From Membranipora membranacea (taxonomy: Eukaryota > Bryozoa > Gymnolaemata > Cheilostomatida > Membraniporidae), in contig OU612067.1 of NCBI GenBank assembly GCA_914767715.1, positions 16,495,001-16,559,000 on the forward strand: a DNA stretch of 64,000 nt, in the 5' to 3' direction. The position numbers were made by a program, and so were the translations under genes. This document shows positions 35,701-48,900 of this stretch, one piece after another (positions within the stretch are counted from its first letter, which is position 1; each line of letters begins with the position of its first letter). Under the pieces are notes generated by a model, which made no database searches, had not been told where the DNA came from, and was given only the letters and a program-made list of their open reading frames with translations.

Positions 35701-37717
35701 GTAATTCCATAGCATCATTCTTTCTTTTTTGTTATTCGATTTAACTGTCAAAAATATGTTAGCGCAATTCCTTGGAAAAGCCAGATTCTGATTGGTTTCC
35801 AGGCGCAAAGCAATCTCTATCTACCAAATTTATGAAGACAGCAATCCAAGTTAAGGCTTGCTTTGGCCAACTCCTTTCTTTGGCATATCAAATTTAGGAT
35901 CCTATTTCAAAGAGGAGGAATAAGAAAATCAAGGTGTGCATCTTTATTAATTCGATTTCTATCTCATTCAATGTATTGTCTACACAAAATACCTACAGTA
36001 CTGAGATCATCCAATTTCAGTCATGGTATTGGAAATTTCTATTATTACACCAAAATTAGTATTGTCTACTCTTGATTTTCCAAAGAATTTCAACAATGGT
36101 TACTCCCAGAGTATTCCTGATGCAGACTCGGTAGTAGATTACTAAGTAAAGACCCTAATACCCTCAGAGTTGGTGAGTACAATAGTCATACCTGTAAAAG
36201 TTATTAATTCATTGGATACCTCTAGACTGGCTTAGCTCTCTTAGGTTGTCGCCAGACGCCAACCCCAACCTGCCTGTTCATATATAGTACTGAGTGCTAA
36301 GTGCTCAAACTTTGCCGGGATAGCCAGTAGTAGGATTACATTATCAACCACTTTTCCATGGAGAAAGTGTTGGATAATGTTATTCTACTACTGGCTATCC
36401 TGGCAAAGTTTGAGTGCATAAAATAAAAGGATATAAACCAAACTAACGAAGAATGATCAAACAAGTCTGCTTTCTTTGTGTCTCCTTCGGCTGTCATGTC
36501 ACAGTCATGATTAGGTACTAAAATACCTCTATATACCAACAGCTAGATTCAGTTACCCCTCAATGAGAAGCTCATTCAGTATACTATAACATACTATCAT
36601 ATACCTTCTATCACTGTTATGCCACGATTCATGATTGGGCACTAAAATACCTCTGGTATACCAACTGCTACATTCGGCTACCCCTAATTAGTTAAGAGAA
36701 TTTCATTCAACATATTATTACAGACTACCATTATAATGCAATAGGGATTACTCCTTGATGTTGCTATGCTGAGCATTTTTAGACCACTTTTTTTTCCAGA
36801 AGCAAATCTTGTGGAGCCATGGGATCAGTTTGCCCAGGAGTATTATGGTCTATAATCTGGTTCTTGTTATTTTTCTTCCTTGCCTGGCCGTTTGCCTTCT
36901 TCCTGGCTGGCTGGTATGTCTGGTTCTTACCGTGGACAGTGTGTATACCTGATTGTAAGGTAAGCAGTGAGTTAGCGGTGACTTTCTCACCAGACGAGAC
37001 CTGCCATTACTAACAGATTACGCACACTTATCACGCGATTTCCCTCATCTCATACATGACATAGAAAGTGGTATTACACAATTGCACTCTCTGATCACAA
37101 ACTTCAACCATTGTATCACAATGCAGGCAAATTTGGTTTAGCCTACAATGCAGGCAAATTTTGAATCACCAACAAAAAACAACCCTCATTCTCTATATCA
37201 CATCCATAAAATTTTTCCTTATTATAAAAGGTCTCAGATACCATCCCCATGGCAATGGCAGGTCTGAAACTAGACGGGACAGCGTGTTACACAGCCAAGC
37301 GGAGACTATAATGTCTTTTCTGTTTCTTGTAACTCTGTCAGTAATTACAGTTCCTGATCAAACCTACCACTAATGTTAACACATCCCACTAAAACTCTAT
37401 ACGCAATTTGTTGGTACCAGGCCTAGCGTCTGAGTCTCTCTTGTCGAAAATGCTGGGCAACACTTTGAAGCCTCAAGGTCACGCTGATCACCCGTCAGGA
37501 TTAGCTACGGTTGGCAGCCGAAATAATAATCAGGTCAAAGTATGGCCTTGTTGCAGTTACTGCCCACGCTGAAATTTTGCTTGGCTATAGTTGATGCTCC
37601 CTGTAAACTGGATCAATTACCTCTTTTTTTCAGGGTTTGACAGACGCTATCTTCAAGCTGCTACAGTTGCCAGTCACATGCCTCGAAAATGCAAAGGCAA
37701 TGAAACCCGTCTGCTAA
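32739..37717 (+). CDS. Small Cys-rich membrane protein (74 aa core; 110 aa with upstream exon)
   Basis: The secure part is 36819-36959 joined in phase 0 (AAG|GTAAGC ... TTTTTTTCAG|GGT) to 37634-37717. It starts MGSVCPGVLWSIIWF and ends in a KPVC C-terminus and TAA. A very aromatic hydrophobic hairpin (about residues 8-40) is followed by VCIPDCK, then an amphipathic segment LTDAIFKLLQLPVTC. From memory, similar short proteins of the form CPGVxWxxxW...CK.LTD...LP..C occur in cnidarian, mollusc and other invertebrate genomes without a function; I cannot verify this here. The exon carrying the ATG begins at 36800 after TTTTTCCAG. A candidate exon at 32739-32827 (MAISVSHGGAICAW..., donor CACAG|GTAATA) would join it in frame and add 36 residues; alternatively that exon is chance and the upstream part is UTR. 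The two hydrophobic halves suggest a re-entrant hairpin or two-pass topology. Confidence 0.62.
36304..36415. repeat. Perfect-type palindrome, arms of about 52 bp
   Basis: CTCAAACTTTGCCGGGATAG at the left pairs with CTATCCTGGCAAAGTTTGAG at the right; the centre is TTTTCCATGGAGAAA. Only a few mismatches separate the arms. It resembles a small MITE. Confidence 0.8.
36498..36736. repeat. Tandem duplication of about 110-130 bp
   Basis: CATGATTaGGtACTAAAATA followed by CCTCT..TATACCAAC.GCTA and a TTACCCCT-like block occurs at 36498 and again at 36631. The copies are diverged by several indels. Confidence 0.65.
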
Positions 37718-38329
37718 TATAAACTTATTACCTCTATTACATATCTTTTCGTTTACCTTTTCTTCTTCAAAACGCCTGTTTTGTATGGGAGTTATGTTAT
37801 CAGAAGAAAAAGGAGCACAACTCCAGTAATAAGTCTGTGTGTAAACCCTCCTTGTCCTTTCAAGAAAAATATCAGGATGGGCAAGGTATTTTTCTTGGTT
37901 TCTTCACCACAACATTTTTTTTCGTAACATCTGAATTCAAAATCATCTTTTGTCTGTTTTGTTTTGCCCATAGGGTCAGGTACTAGCTATGTTCATTATG
38001 TAAGAACTTATCCAGCATATTCAGTAACATGTTAATAACACTGATATTTATGTAAATACATGTGAAAGAAACAAAATGAGCTGATTAATATTACAGTGCA
38101 TGCCACCATATTTTATCAGAATTAAGCAATGTCCGAATTAAGTGACATTAGAATCCATGGAGATCTTGCTGGATGGACAGATATTCTGCATCTGAATTGA
38201 CAGGAGTTCTAAATGATGAGTCTGAATCATGTGGTGTAAACTGTCTACCTGGTAATCAAATTCTTCTTATTTTATACTAGGTTTTATTTGACGGCCCTAT
38301 TTAACGTGGGTTAGTGGCAGTATAGACCA

Positions 38330-38428
38330 TGTTTGGTCCATTTGCCTGCATTCAGAGTCGCTCCCGATCCACTAGTCCAGTGGAGGGGAGCAACTGGAAT
38401 GCAGGCAATTGGATTAAACTTGATCTAG
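38330..38428. mobile_element. Palindromic MITE family F2, intergenic copy
   Basis: TTTGGTCCATTTGCCTGCAT at the left, ATGCAGGCAATTGGATTAAA at the right, with the inner TCGCTCCCGATCCACT / AGTGGAGGGGAGCAACT pair. This is the cleanest copy of the family in the window. Confidence 0.75.
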
Positions 38429-39537
38429 TGGCACTCTGGTGTTGTCCAACAGTAAATGGAGAATGTGACTTTATAGGACAGCTATAATAAAGGGTTATCA
38501 TATTGACCAGCAGAAATTCGGACTGACAATAACACCCTGTACAACATCATTCTGTGCTCAATCATGTGCCAAGCCTATATTGTAAAGTTTGCTCCCATAA
38601 CCCGAGCATTTATTGTTTTCATATACTGGTATGAAACCACAGGCCATCCTAAAACTTCTCTATGATGACACACAATTCAAAAATTTATATTGTGCCTTCA
38701 GGGTTACTTTTGAAGGATGTTTGGCAACCCGATAAAATATGGTGATGCAGCAACGGCCTGCATTAGAATAACTTTCCTGACTCACTTTAATCTGATTAAA
38801 TTCAAAATTGTGGTCTCATCCCCAGATCCATGGATACATGAAAGCAGCCTTGAGTCAACATCCGACATGCCAAGTTTGTATTTCACAGAAAAACATTTGA
38901 GAATATCTGATGTCATTATGGTTATACCAAGGAGGCTGTTACTCCTTGGATATCTTATCTGCGTTGTTTTTCCTGGTTCATGATACAAAGTCATCGCAAC
39001 TTACATCTTGCTTACTCAGTATAAACTAATTTACAAGGAAGTTTACAATAGTGCAATGCTATGAGTAAATGTTTTTTTCGGATTCCATGATGCCAGACAC
39101 AAAAGTGATTGTTTATATCAACAAGGAAGGCCATTCTAGGGTTGCTTTGATATTAATTATTGTTACAGAGGCATTGCGTAGGATGATTACACTTTGCCAA
39201 TCCCAGTGCTGTTTACCATTCTTTTGGTATGGGTTTGTCATTTTGTATGAACTTTAGATTTAACCGATGATTTTGGTCGTAGGAAGCGAATAACAGCAAA
39301 TGGTTTTGTAGAATTCATGATAGAAGAAAAGTGTTTTATTGGACAAGTGATTGGTAATGGAAGTTGGATACTGATTACAATTCAGTTCATTGATAACATA
39401 AAAATGCGTAGATATCTTAAAAAGCGAGTAAAAGTAATCGTCAAATGGAGAAGCAAGGGTATATCACATAAAAAGTAATACTTGAAGCATAAATTATGGC
39501 TGCCTGTATTCACTGGCAGCGCTTTGAGCATTATCAT

Positions 39538-39897
39538 ATCTTGTGTAAGAGCCAGCAACATTTCATTCTTCCTGAAGTCAGCATGAGAAATCACTTTATA
39601 GGACACTTTTTGTAAATATTTAATTTTATTTCAGTTTCAAACACCCTGACCTGATTGTTTCGATGTGTTTTTACCAGGTGAGCTGTAGCATAAAAACTCT
39701 CTGTACAAGCAATTTCAGCTTCAATCCTCGTCAAGAAATGTGTAAGAGCCAACAACATTTCATACTTCCTGAAGTCAGCGTGAGTAATCAGCTATCCTAG
39801 TCACCCTGACCGGATAGTTAGGAAGTGTTTTGACCAAGTGAACCGTGATGTAAAAAACTCTCAGCACAATCAACCTTCAGCTTTAATCCAGGAGGTT
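39538..39897. repeat. Tandem duplication downstream of the receptor gene
   Basis: TGTGTAAGAGCCA.CAACATT, TTCCTGAAGTCAGC.TGAG, CACCCTGACC.GAT and GTGATGTAAAA-like blocks occur in the same order at 39538-39735 and 39738-39897. It lies just 3' of the receptor stop codon, probably within the 3' UTR. Confidence 0.7.
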
Positions 39898-39948
39898 AAT
39901 TGTAGTCGGAAGCTCAAGATATTCGATGGCGGCCTCATATCCTTTTGA

Positions 39949-42900
39949 TCAGCTCTCATATAGGTTACCATCGTAGGTTGAGTTTTCACCTCCCGTCTGT
40001 GAAGGATTTGTTCCTGACCCCTCATACAGTTCATTGTCTTGTAGATCTATGCTCATAGTATTATTGTTGCTGTTCCTATTATTGTCCCTTACGCCCTCGT
40101 ATAAATCGTTCTGTACTAGCGTGACGTCATTGTCTTGTGAGGAGTTAGTCTGGTGCTGACGGGGAGGTTTTGGAGGTGCTGGAGCAGTAGTAGGAATAGG
40201 TGGAGGTCGATCTGCGCCACGGCGAATTGCTGAGTTTCCTCTGTAGACAGTGTCAGTAGGCATTCTATCAAAACATGAGTAAAACATTGTCATATCATTG
40301 AGATGTATTTATTGTTTGATGAAAGTTAAATCATTGCAATTTAAGATATATTAGAGAATGGCAAGCAGATTGTCTCATGTGAGGGGAGGGTAGTAGTATG
40401 AGACCGTACTCTTCAGAGATGAGGTGATTGACACCAGTCCTATAGTCCTCTAAGACCCCTTGACAGTTTTGATTATTACTGATAGAGCACATCCTTGATG
40501 GTAGAAGGATGAGTATGTTCCATCCATGTGTTGTGATTAAGAGAGTTGTCTGAGCTTGAGATATGGGTGGTTTGTGAGAGTTGTTGGTTGAAGTTGTTCT
40601 GAGTTTTGTGAATTGTGGGTGGGTAGGAATGTGGCATGGGTAAATTCTTAGAGTCAAGAGTGGGGAATCCAACCCGGGACCTCTTTCTTGATAGCCATGG
40701 ATGTGGAAATTTGCGTTATCAAGCTGGCAAGCATATGAAAAGGCTCATAATTGTTGAAGTGCTGGTTGAGAAAAAGGTTTTCACCGTGTTATTATATGCT
40801 AAAATATAGTTTAGATGATATTTGTTAAGAGGCGGAAAAATGTGAATAAGTTATGAATTCAAAGGAACATACATTTGGTCAAATCTGCAAATGTCATATC
40901 AAGTTAGTGTAAAATTTTATTTGTCACAACATGTGGAGGCAACTCCCATTTCCCATTATACCGCCTTCGAGTCAACAGAGTATATGTAATGTCAAATAAT
41001 ATACGCCCAAGGCTATCAGGTTTGACACTAAATGATGACTAAATGCCTCTAACTGGTATCTGATGACAACGAAATTAAATCAAGAAGTCATATGGGATTA
41101 TATCTATCGTGGACATTAAAGCCTACTCAGTTTCTTGGTTAAAAAAAATTGCGAGGTAGAGTCACTCACCACATTCTAAAGAATGGGCGGCGAAATAGTG
41201 GGTGCCTTAGGGGCTAGGTCGTAATGTCTGCGCCATTTTTCTCTCAGTTTGTAGGCAGGTAGAGCACACCTGGGAGTCCAACAAGTTCCAGCAGTCAGTG
41301 GACTGCAGTGGGGTATTATCACATCAACTGATCTCAGGGTGGGCATCTGTGGGTCTCAGTGATAGTCTTGAATAGTTGCCACTGATGTCCATAAGGGGAT
41401 TAGCCAAAACTGGATCAACTTATCGATTTAGTAAAGGTTCCTATCTATTCTAATTACTTAGGCCTCTATGCATATGATCAATACTCACTTGTGTTTGAAG
41501 GAAAGGTTTGGTTTAGTTTTAGGTATGGCTGGTTTGGCAGTGCCGTTGTTTAGGTTGGCTTGCTGGTTTGTAGTAAGTAATGTCGTTTGATAAAGCGATG
41601 TATCTAACAATGTACCTAAAAATAATCAGTAACAGCTTAATTGTTAGCATCGAATAAAGGCATACAATGCAGATGACAAATGAACCAAAGAAGGAAGATG
41701 ACCTTCGACCTTTCAATTTAAGTTGGCCTAGATGTCTAGGTGTCAAGCTCATCACCAGATGGCAGCTCAAGCAACAGCTTTAACATACCATCATCTAGAT
41801 TCTAGATTGTTGTCATAGATGGTATTTGTACATAAAACATAGATTAACAATGGCATTGAGGACTTTGGGTCATTTTGTCCCTTATCTTATGCTTATTCTG
41901 ACATATGTGTCAGGTCTGAGAGGAATGGTATGCATTGGTTACACTGTTGCCAATATGGGCAATTAAAAAAACATGCCTAACAAAGTTACATCCATTAATT
42001 TGTCATTAAACAGGGAAGTAAGATATAAAAGCTGCTCGAAGTTTGGGGCCCCTGTAATAAAGTAGTTTTTATGACACACATTCTGTACACAATGAACTAT
42101 CAATATTGAATCACTCTGTGTTTTGGTGTATCTTTGGTAGGCAGGCGAACCTACATATTATTTTTGAATTCGGTGAAAATAATGTGAGAACAAGACCACT
42201 GCATTTTCTTCATTTAAGATTTTCTATTTATAGAGATGCCTAGTGTCTGAATTTTGACAATACATTCTGTATATTTCAGTAAGGATAAGCTTCAATGTTG
42301 GAACTCTGAATATCTGAAGTTTTTTAAATGATGGAGTCAATAAAGGCATCAACCTAGCCGCCGATCCCAGGCTAAGGTTGTGCAGATGCTATTAAAAAAC
42401 TGTGAAATATAAACCTTTGTTGTTGAGTTATGTGGGTGAGGATATAATTAGGACTAGGCTATGTGGAGGATTGGTTTAACTTACCAGGCTCCATGTAATG
42501 ATTGGTGTCGTCTGAATAAGGAACCACATCTGGTCTGGGCTGGAGCTCATGATACAACGGCTCACTGTAATCTGTGAAAGATACAAGTTTGGTATTAGAG
42601 GATTGTCCATGGAAGCGGTATGTGACAGCCCATATTCTTAGAGGAGTGCCGTTCCAAATTGTGGGATAAGGCAACGTGTTCAATACATTATGGATCAAAT
42701 GTGAACTATGTCTGATTTGTGTGAATATATAAGGATGAGTCATTAAAAAACTAGGTGAGAAATGCACCAAACGTCACCCAAAATAGCAGATGTCTATATT
42801 GGAGTTGTCTGCCCCTATCTTGGTCAAAACTTATCCAGCTTCTTATATTTGTATTTAGTCATCATGATCTAATCTTTTGCTCAACTCAGACACAGACAGG

Positions 42901-45900
42901 TTTACAATCAGACATATAGGTCATGTTTGCTCACAATAAACAATTCAAGACATTAAACTTGATGATCTTTGAGTGGCTGCTACTAAGAAAACGTTAGAGA
43001 AGTTAGCATAGAACTAACTCCTCTGTAAAGTTAGTTCCCAGTGTTTTCACCGGTTTAGCCAAGTCTAGACCAAGGAGTAACAGGGGCTGTTGCTCCTTGA
43101 TCTAGCACAGCCCAGAATTATCACATCAGAGAGAATCTAAGGGAAGGAAGCATTGTGCCAACGTTACTATAACAGGCTGCCCTACACTATCTTGTGATTT
43201 CTATATTTATATGATTACTGGTTCTTTGTTATGATAAATAATGTGGTGGGAACCAATAGTGTAAGGTATCTACTTACTACTTTCAGAGTTTGGACTTCCA
43301 AGGCATTTCCCTTCATCAGGTTCTCTGTTAAAAGAAGACAGCCATAGTGAAACACATAGTAATACAGGGCCGTAGTTTAAGAAAAATGGTAGGGGAGGCA
43401 GAAGTCTGCGACGATAACAAAACATCACCAGGAGGGGTGCTGTAAGCTTCTCCCCAAGCAATTTAAGGCATAAAATTAGCCAATGGAAAACCCAGCGGAA
43501 CCGATTTTAACATAGATTATTCAATTATAGTGTCTTTAGGTCACTGTATTTAGCTTTCTAGGGGAGGCAGAGCGTCCCTGTCTCCCTAGAACTACGGCCC
43601 TGTAAATCAACTCGATGATAATGATGCCGATGATGATTTTTAATGTATGCACTTGATAGGGCTATTATAATTCAAGCAGGAAAACAGGCCTGCCAATTTT
43701 GACATTTTAGAATCAGTTTGATGTGGTAACTCTAACAATAACTGTTATGAGTAATCCAGGCTTAGCATGTCTATACTGTTTATGAATTCACAAAAGAAAG
43801 TGCAGGAAAAAAGTTTGATGAATAATCATCTTGTGGTCTAGTTGACTTAATTTTAGGCTATTTCGATGGTTGATTTGGGTTAATGTTTACCCATAAACAG
43901 CAGGCTTTCTTTATAGGGTAGTCAATCAGTTTTTTGATCATAGGGATGGCCCAGCTGGCATTAATTATACAATATTACATGTCTAACCATGTCTGCTCTA
44001 AGTTTCATGTCTCAGTTTTGACAGCAAGATTGATGTTTTTAATATTAGAGACAAAAGCCATGACTTTAATGTTTGGTATCATCACAGAGTAAGGATAAAA
44101 TACATTTGTGATAACGTCAGCTATCTGGGCAATTGATTGTTTGTGATTCAAAACACCTGATTATAATGTTTGATTTGAATAATAACATTTATAATCTTTG
44201 ATAACACGAGCAACCCTCTTTTCAATTTGCTCATTCAATGATTTCAAACAACTTCAGAGTTGTTCATTTCAGTCCTATGATTCAATATTTTTTATGGAGC
44301 TTTGTTTCAAAGGATTCAGCACTATTATAATGAAATAATGTTCATTGAACTGATGAATGTAAAATGGAAAAATATTTATCCTTTCAAAATTGATGACTAT
44401 CATGTTGACTTCTCGATTCTTTGTTATAAAACCTGTTTATTTTCAATAATAGCTTTCACCTCAAGCTTAACCTGGCCAGTGAACTCCCTCTCTATTGGCC
44501 TGATGGATAATTCCCTCTTGAGGTCACAGCGCACACCACAATGACACAGATAATTATTATATGGATGAGGGGTACATATCTGACCCTGAACAAGCCTATG
44601 GCTATCCATGTACGGTTGCTGGACCGCATTTCTCATCTCTGATTGGTCCGCAAGTTCAAAATCTAGAATAGCTGACACTTGTAAACTTTTTTCAATCAGA
44701 TTGCCAAAGTTTTTGAAGTTTTTTTCTGGGACCTCAATGCTTAACGCAAAGGCTGCCAACTTTTTAGCTTTATTTAGACCCTGACAGAAAGCTTTACTGA
44801 TGGCATATCTCCACATATAGCCAGAGTGTATTTTACCACTGATCCAAATATTCGTATCAATGCACCATGATTTACAATGTAACATACCTGATATGCTTTC
44901 CACCAGAATATGGATTTTGGTTCCTACATTTCTTACAACAGATCACAGCAATGACTACAATGACCACCAAGAGAATGGCAACACCAACACAGACCCCGAT
45001 AATCACTACCGGCACATCTGAAGAAAAAAAGAATAGGGTACTTTAGAAGACGATGACCTTATGCAGAAGATAAGGGATTGCCACAGCCGTGTTTATATCA
45101 TTCCCAAAAATCAATTTGAGCTTTGGATTTCCAGATATATCAAATCACATTCTTCTGTGTATGCATTATGTATTCCAAAATTCACTTAGTATCGCAGAAC
45201 TTGCCATCTCTTCAGAGATATGTTGGACCAGAGATAGCCTGTCTCGACAAGCTTTGTTCTCTCCCCCCCCCCCCCCCCCCGCCCAGGCTAGACCAGAGAA
45301 AGAAGGCGGATAAGGAGTGTTCTGCTCTAAAGCTAAAGATTTTCAGACACGTCAAGGGTGCTGCCCGTCAGGGTTGCTTCAGGCATAGTCAGTCCTCACC
45401 TTTTTGACATTGGATCTCTCCAGACCACGTGGTATCAGTCTGACATATCCTCTCCCCTGATTGGCTGTAGCCATCGTTACAGGTGTAGATAATGGAGTCC
45501 TCATTGTAGTATCTCGATTCATCAGTGTGAGTTATCTCACCATTTTCAATGACTAGAGATGGCTCCAAAATACACTCGGCTTTAACAGACAAAGAAAAAA
45601 TAAGTTTAATGCTTTCCTGGCAAGACATGACGCCTAGGGAATGAGAGAGGGCAAATATGACGGAATAGCCAACAGGGTTCAACAAAGGACATTAGCGCCA
45701 TGAATCACTTTTAATATCAGAGCATACTGTGGCTCGGGTTCAATTTTTTAGCCTTAGAGTTGAAGCTGTTTCGCTAGGATAAAGGGTGCTAGTGTTGTGT
45801 CCACTAGCCGCTAGCCGAACACTGCTATCGCCCCCAATAAACCAACTTACATACCCAAGGTAATAATATGTTCGTCTATTCGGGTATAGAACTATATTAT

Positions 45901-48900
45901 TACTTGAATGCCCCTTACAATTTACTCAGACATAATTAGGATGTCAAGAAGCTGTTATGCATGAGAAAAAGGAAGGAAACTCACGGTACATGGGTATACT
46001 AACCTAGTTAATACTAAGATAGAACATCCCTTAACATGAACTTAGACAGTGGTTGTTCTAGAATTGTTTATGAAACCATAACTCAAAAATGGATTTTGGA
46101 AACCAAAAATCTTCCATCTATTTTCATACACCAATATCAGCATCAACCTGGTTACCTTTGATCCAAAGTTTAGCAAAAATTTCCCAGCACAATTTTGTGG
46201 AAGCGAAAACAAAAGTTGACATCACCTTGCCTACAGTTGCAATTCTTAATATTTATTTCAAACACACCTGATCTGAGACATTCAGGCACAGCTGACCAAT
46301 AGCCAGAGCTGTTACATTTGATCTCATAGTCTTGTCTATGGTGTTGGTCGCATATGACTGTCAGAACGTTTCCGAACACAAAACTCCTGTTGAACTCAAC
46401 AACACCGTTATCCACCGTTCTAAACCCCGCTGGTACAGCACAACTCACTGAAATAAACAATTAGACAATTGCTTTTTAATGGTGTTGAAGACGTTTATAC
46501 AAAATATATGTATTGTATAGCAATAATCTAGAACAAGTTTGATCCAATTTGCCTGCAGTCCGGTTATCCAATTCTACTGGTGAGCCGCTTGCCTTTTGCG
46601 CGGCTCAAACCCTAAATGCAGGCAATTTGGATAAGGCTTGATCTAGCTATAATCTTGTTCACAGACAACAATTTTCTGATGACAGATTGAAGATTTGTTA
46701 TGGATATTCTGACAATAATGGATGTGTTATGCAATAAGACACAGAAGCTCCTCTGGCGAAGACAGATTGATATCACAGAGTAAGGATATCCTTACTCTGT
46801 GTTGATATCATTCCTAAACCTTGTAGCTAAATGTCATTGATACTATTAAGAAAACAATCAATCAATCTATCCAAACCAACAACATTCCTATATGACAAAA
46901 TTCTGTTTGTCAACCTATTCACATCCTTCTAGTAGCAAGTTTTAGTTAAAGGGCAAAGCTGCCACTGGGCACCACATATCCATACGTAAATTTGATAAGC
47001 AAGTGTAAGTTTGGATAACCAGCCGTTACATACCAGGTTTACAATTCAGAGTTGTATTCACAGCACTGATGTCCCAGCTCCAGGGTATTTTGTCTTCATC
47101 AGAAGATGCGCACTTCACCGTAACATTGGCTGTATCTCCTGTGTAACCTTCACTGCACTGATAGACATAGGTTTTGTCATCGATTTCCGTTTGGTCAGTG
47201 TTTGCTACAGGCTTAGGATCAGTGAAGCATCTTGGCTCTGAAAAATTTAACATTACAAAATTAGACTGAGATCAGAATCTCGTTAGCAAACTTTCTGATT
47301 ACCCATCATGTCTTGATTGAGAGTCTGTCAGCCTGTTTGACAAGCTTTGCTGGGATGAGGGACAGGTTGAGAAGTTCCTCTGCAACATTTCATAGCAAGA
47401 AGTTTAAAATCCCTGACGTGATATATATAATACAGTCTAGCATCAAATCAAATGTTTAGATATCAAGTGTATCATATGACGATGCATGAGTATCCGTTTT
47501 TGCTGGTACCAAAAAGAGTACAAACTAGCTTTTTTAATCAAGTTCTCAAAGTCTAACTTTCATTAATCCGCCCATTGTAAACGAAAAGCCACTTAAATCT
47601 TTGTTTCATTATCTCACATCATTGACGTCCAAACTAGAGATAACTTTATCATTACTCAGAAGTCGCTGCGCTGCCTTTGTTTGATTAATTAAAGATGACA
47701 AGTCCGTGCTGCGTAGCATTTGATTAGTGTTGTCAATTAGCACCTAGCGCTGTGATGGCTGCCTTATCCTCTTTGTGTTTCGCATCTGATTCAGGGATGT
47801 GTTTATATAAGAATACCTGAACAGGGCGCCCTAAGTTTCAGCGTTCCTCCGTAGATTTTATCAGATTTGAGATCTAGTTTACACAATGTGTTCACTTTAT
47901 AACCAATTGAGATGACGGTGCCTCTCTGAACGATTCGCACCTTGTGATCTTGAGTTGAATGGGTAGAGGGCGCTTTTCTTGTCACATTTGTCCCCATATT
48001 ACTCGCAACAGACCAACAGACATAGCATACTTTTATGTCTAATAGCTCTTTGGTCTAATGTTCTAGTATGTGAAGCCAGTAATTACACCAATTTGTATAT
48101 GACACTATTTTGTGTAAATGATATGGCTGTAATGAATCTATGCAGTAACAATAAGTGGAATATTGAAATTTTTATCAAATCTTAAGCTATGTCAAGGTCT
48201 AAAAGTAGGATCACAATGGATTTTCTAACTTTGGGCTTTGGGGTAGTCTTATGGATCACATTCGATATGCCCAGCCTGTGGTTACTGAGCTCAGAGTCAG
48301 GGAAGTCCTTGGCTCGGTTTGAGTCTCATGTTATGAATGTCTTGGACAAGAAATGCCTACACAAGACCGAATAAGTTTGAGCAATCAAGCTAAGTGTTGT
48401 TATCAAATTTACCCTACCTGGTATACACAATACATCAGTAGTGTCATTCCATCCCGTCATGATGATGTCTCCCATTATTTTAGCTTCACATATTGTGGAG
48501 GTGAATTCTGATGATTTAAACTGGTATTCGTCTTTACACTGATATTCCATGACAGCTAATCCAGCTAGATACGGAGTGGTGGCAGTAGCAGGAGCGGAGT
48601 TATCCACAATCGGCGGTGGTTGACTGCAGGTCAGTACTAGAGTAAACAATTAATTAAATTTCATGGAACAGATATTAGTGTTAACTCTTCAACGCAGAGA
48701 GCGTCCGTCTCCTCCAAAAACACTTCAGTTATGGTTTTTGGCGGAGCGATCAAGTGATAATCATGATAGCATTTCTTGAGATGAAAATGGACAGAAATAT
48801 GTGTAGACAAGTATTACCTGTGATTTGAATGATAAATTGCAACCGAGTGATCTCATCGTCATCCACCGGTTGGTAGTTAAAATTAAGGACTCCATTTCCT

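Larger units (their letters stand above)
32828..36799. other. Long intron or intergenic stretch, no further exon recognised
   Basis: About 4 kb of AT-rich DNA. A minus-strand stretch at 33475-33640 reads open between a TTAACAG acceptor and a GCGGTAAGC donor but matches nothing I know. The stretch also holds the palindrome at 36304-36415 and a tandem duplication at 36498-36736. Confidence 0.4.
37718..39948. other. Intergenic between convergent genes, no gene recognised
   Basis: Contains 3' UTR sequence of the plus-strand small membrane protein gene on the left and of the minus-strand receptor gene on the right, a family F2 element and a tandem duplication. Short open frames such as 38717-38983 (+) have no recognisable features. 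Confidence 0.45.
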
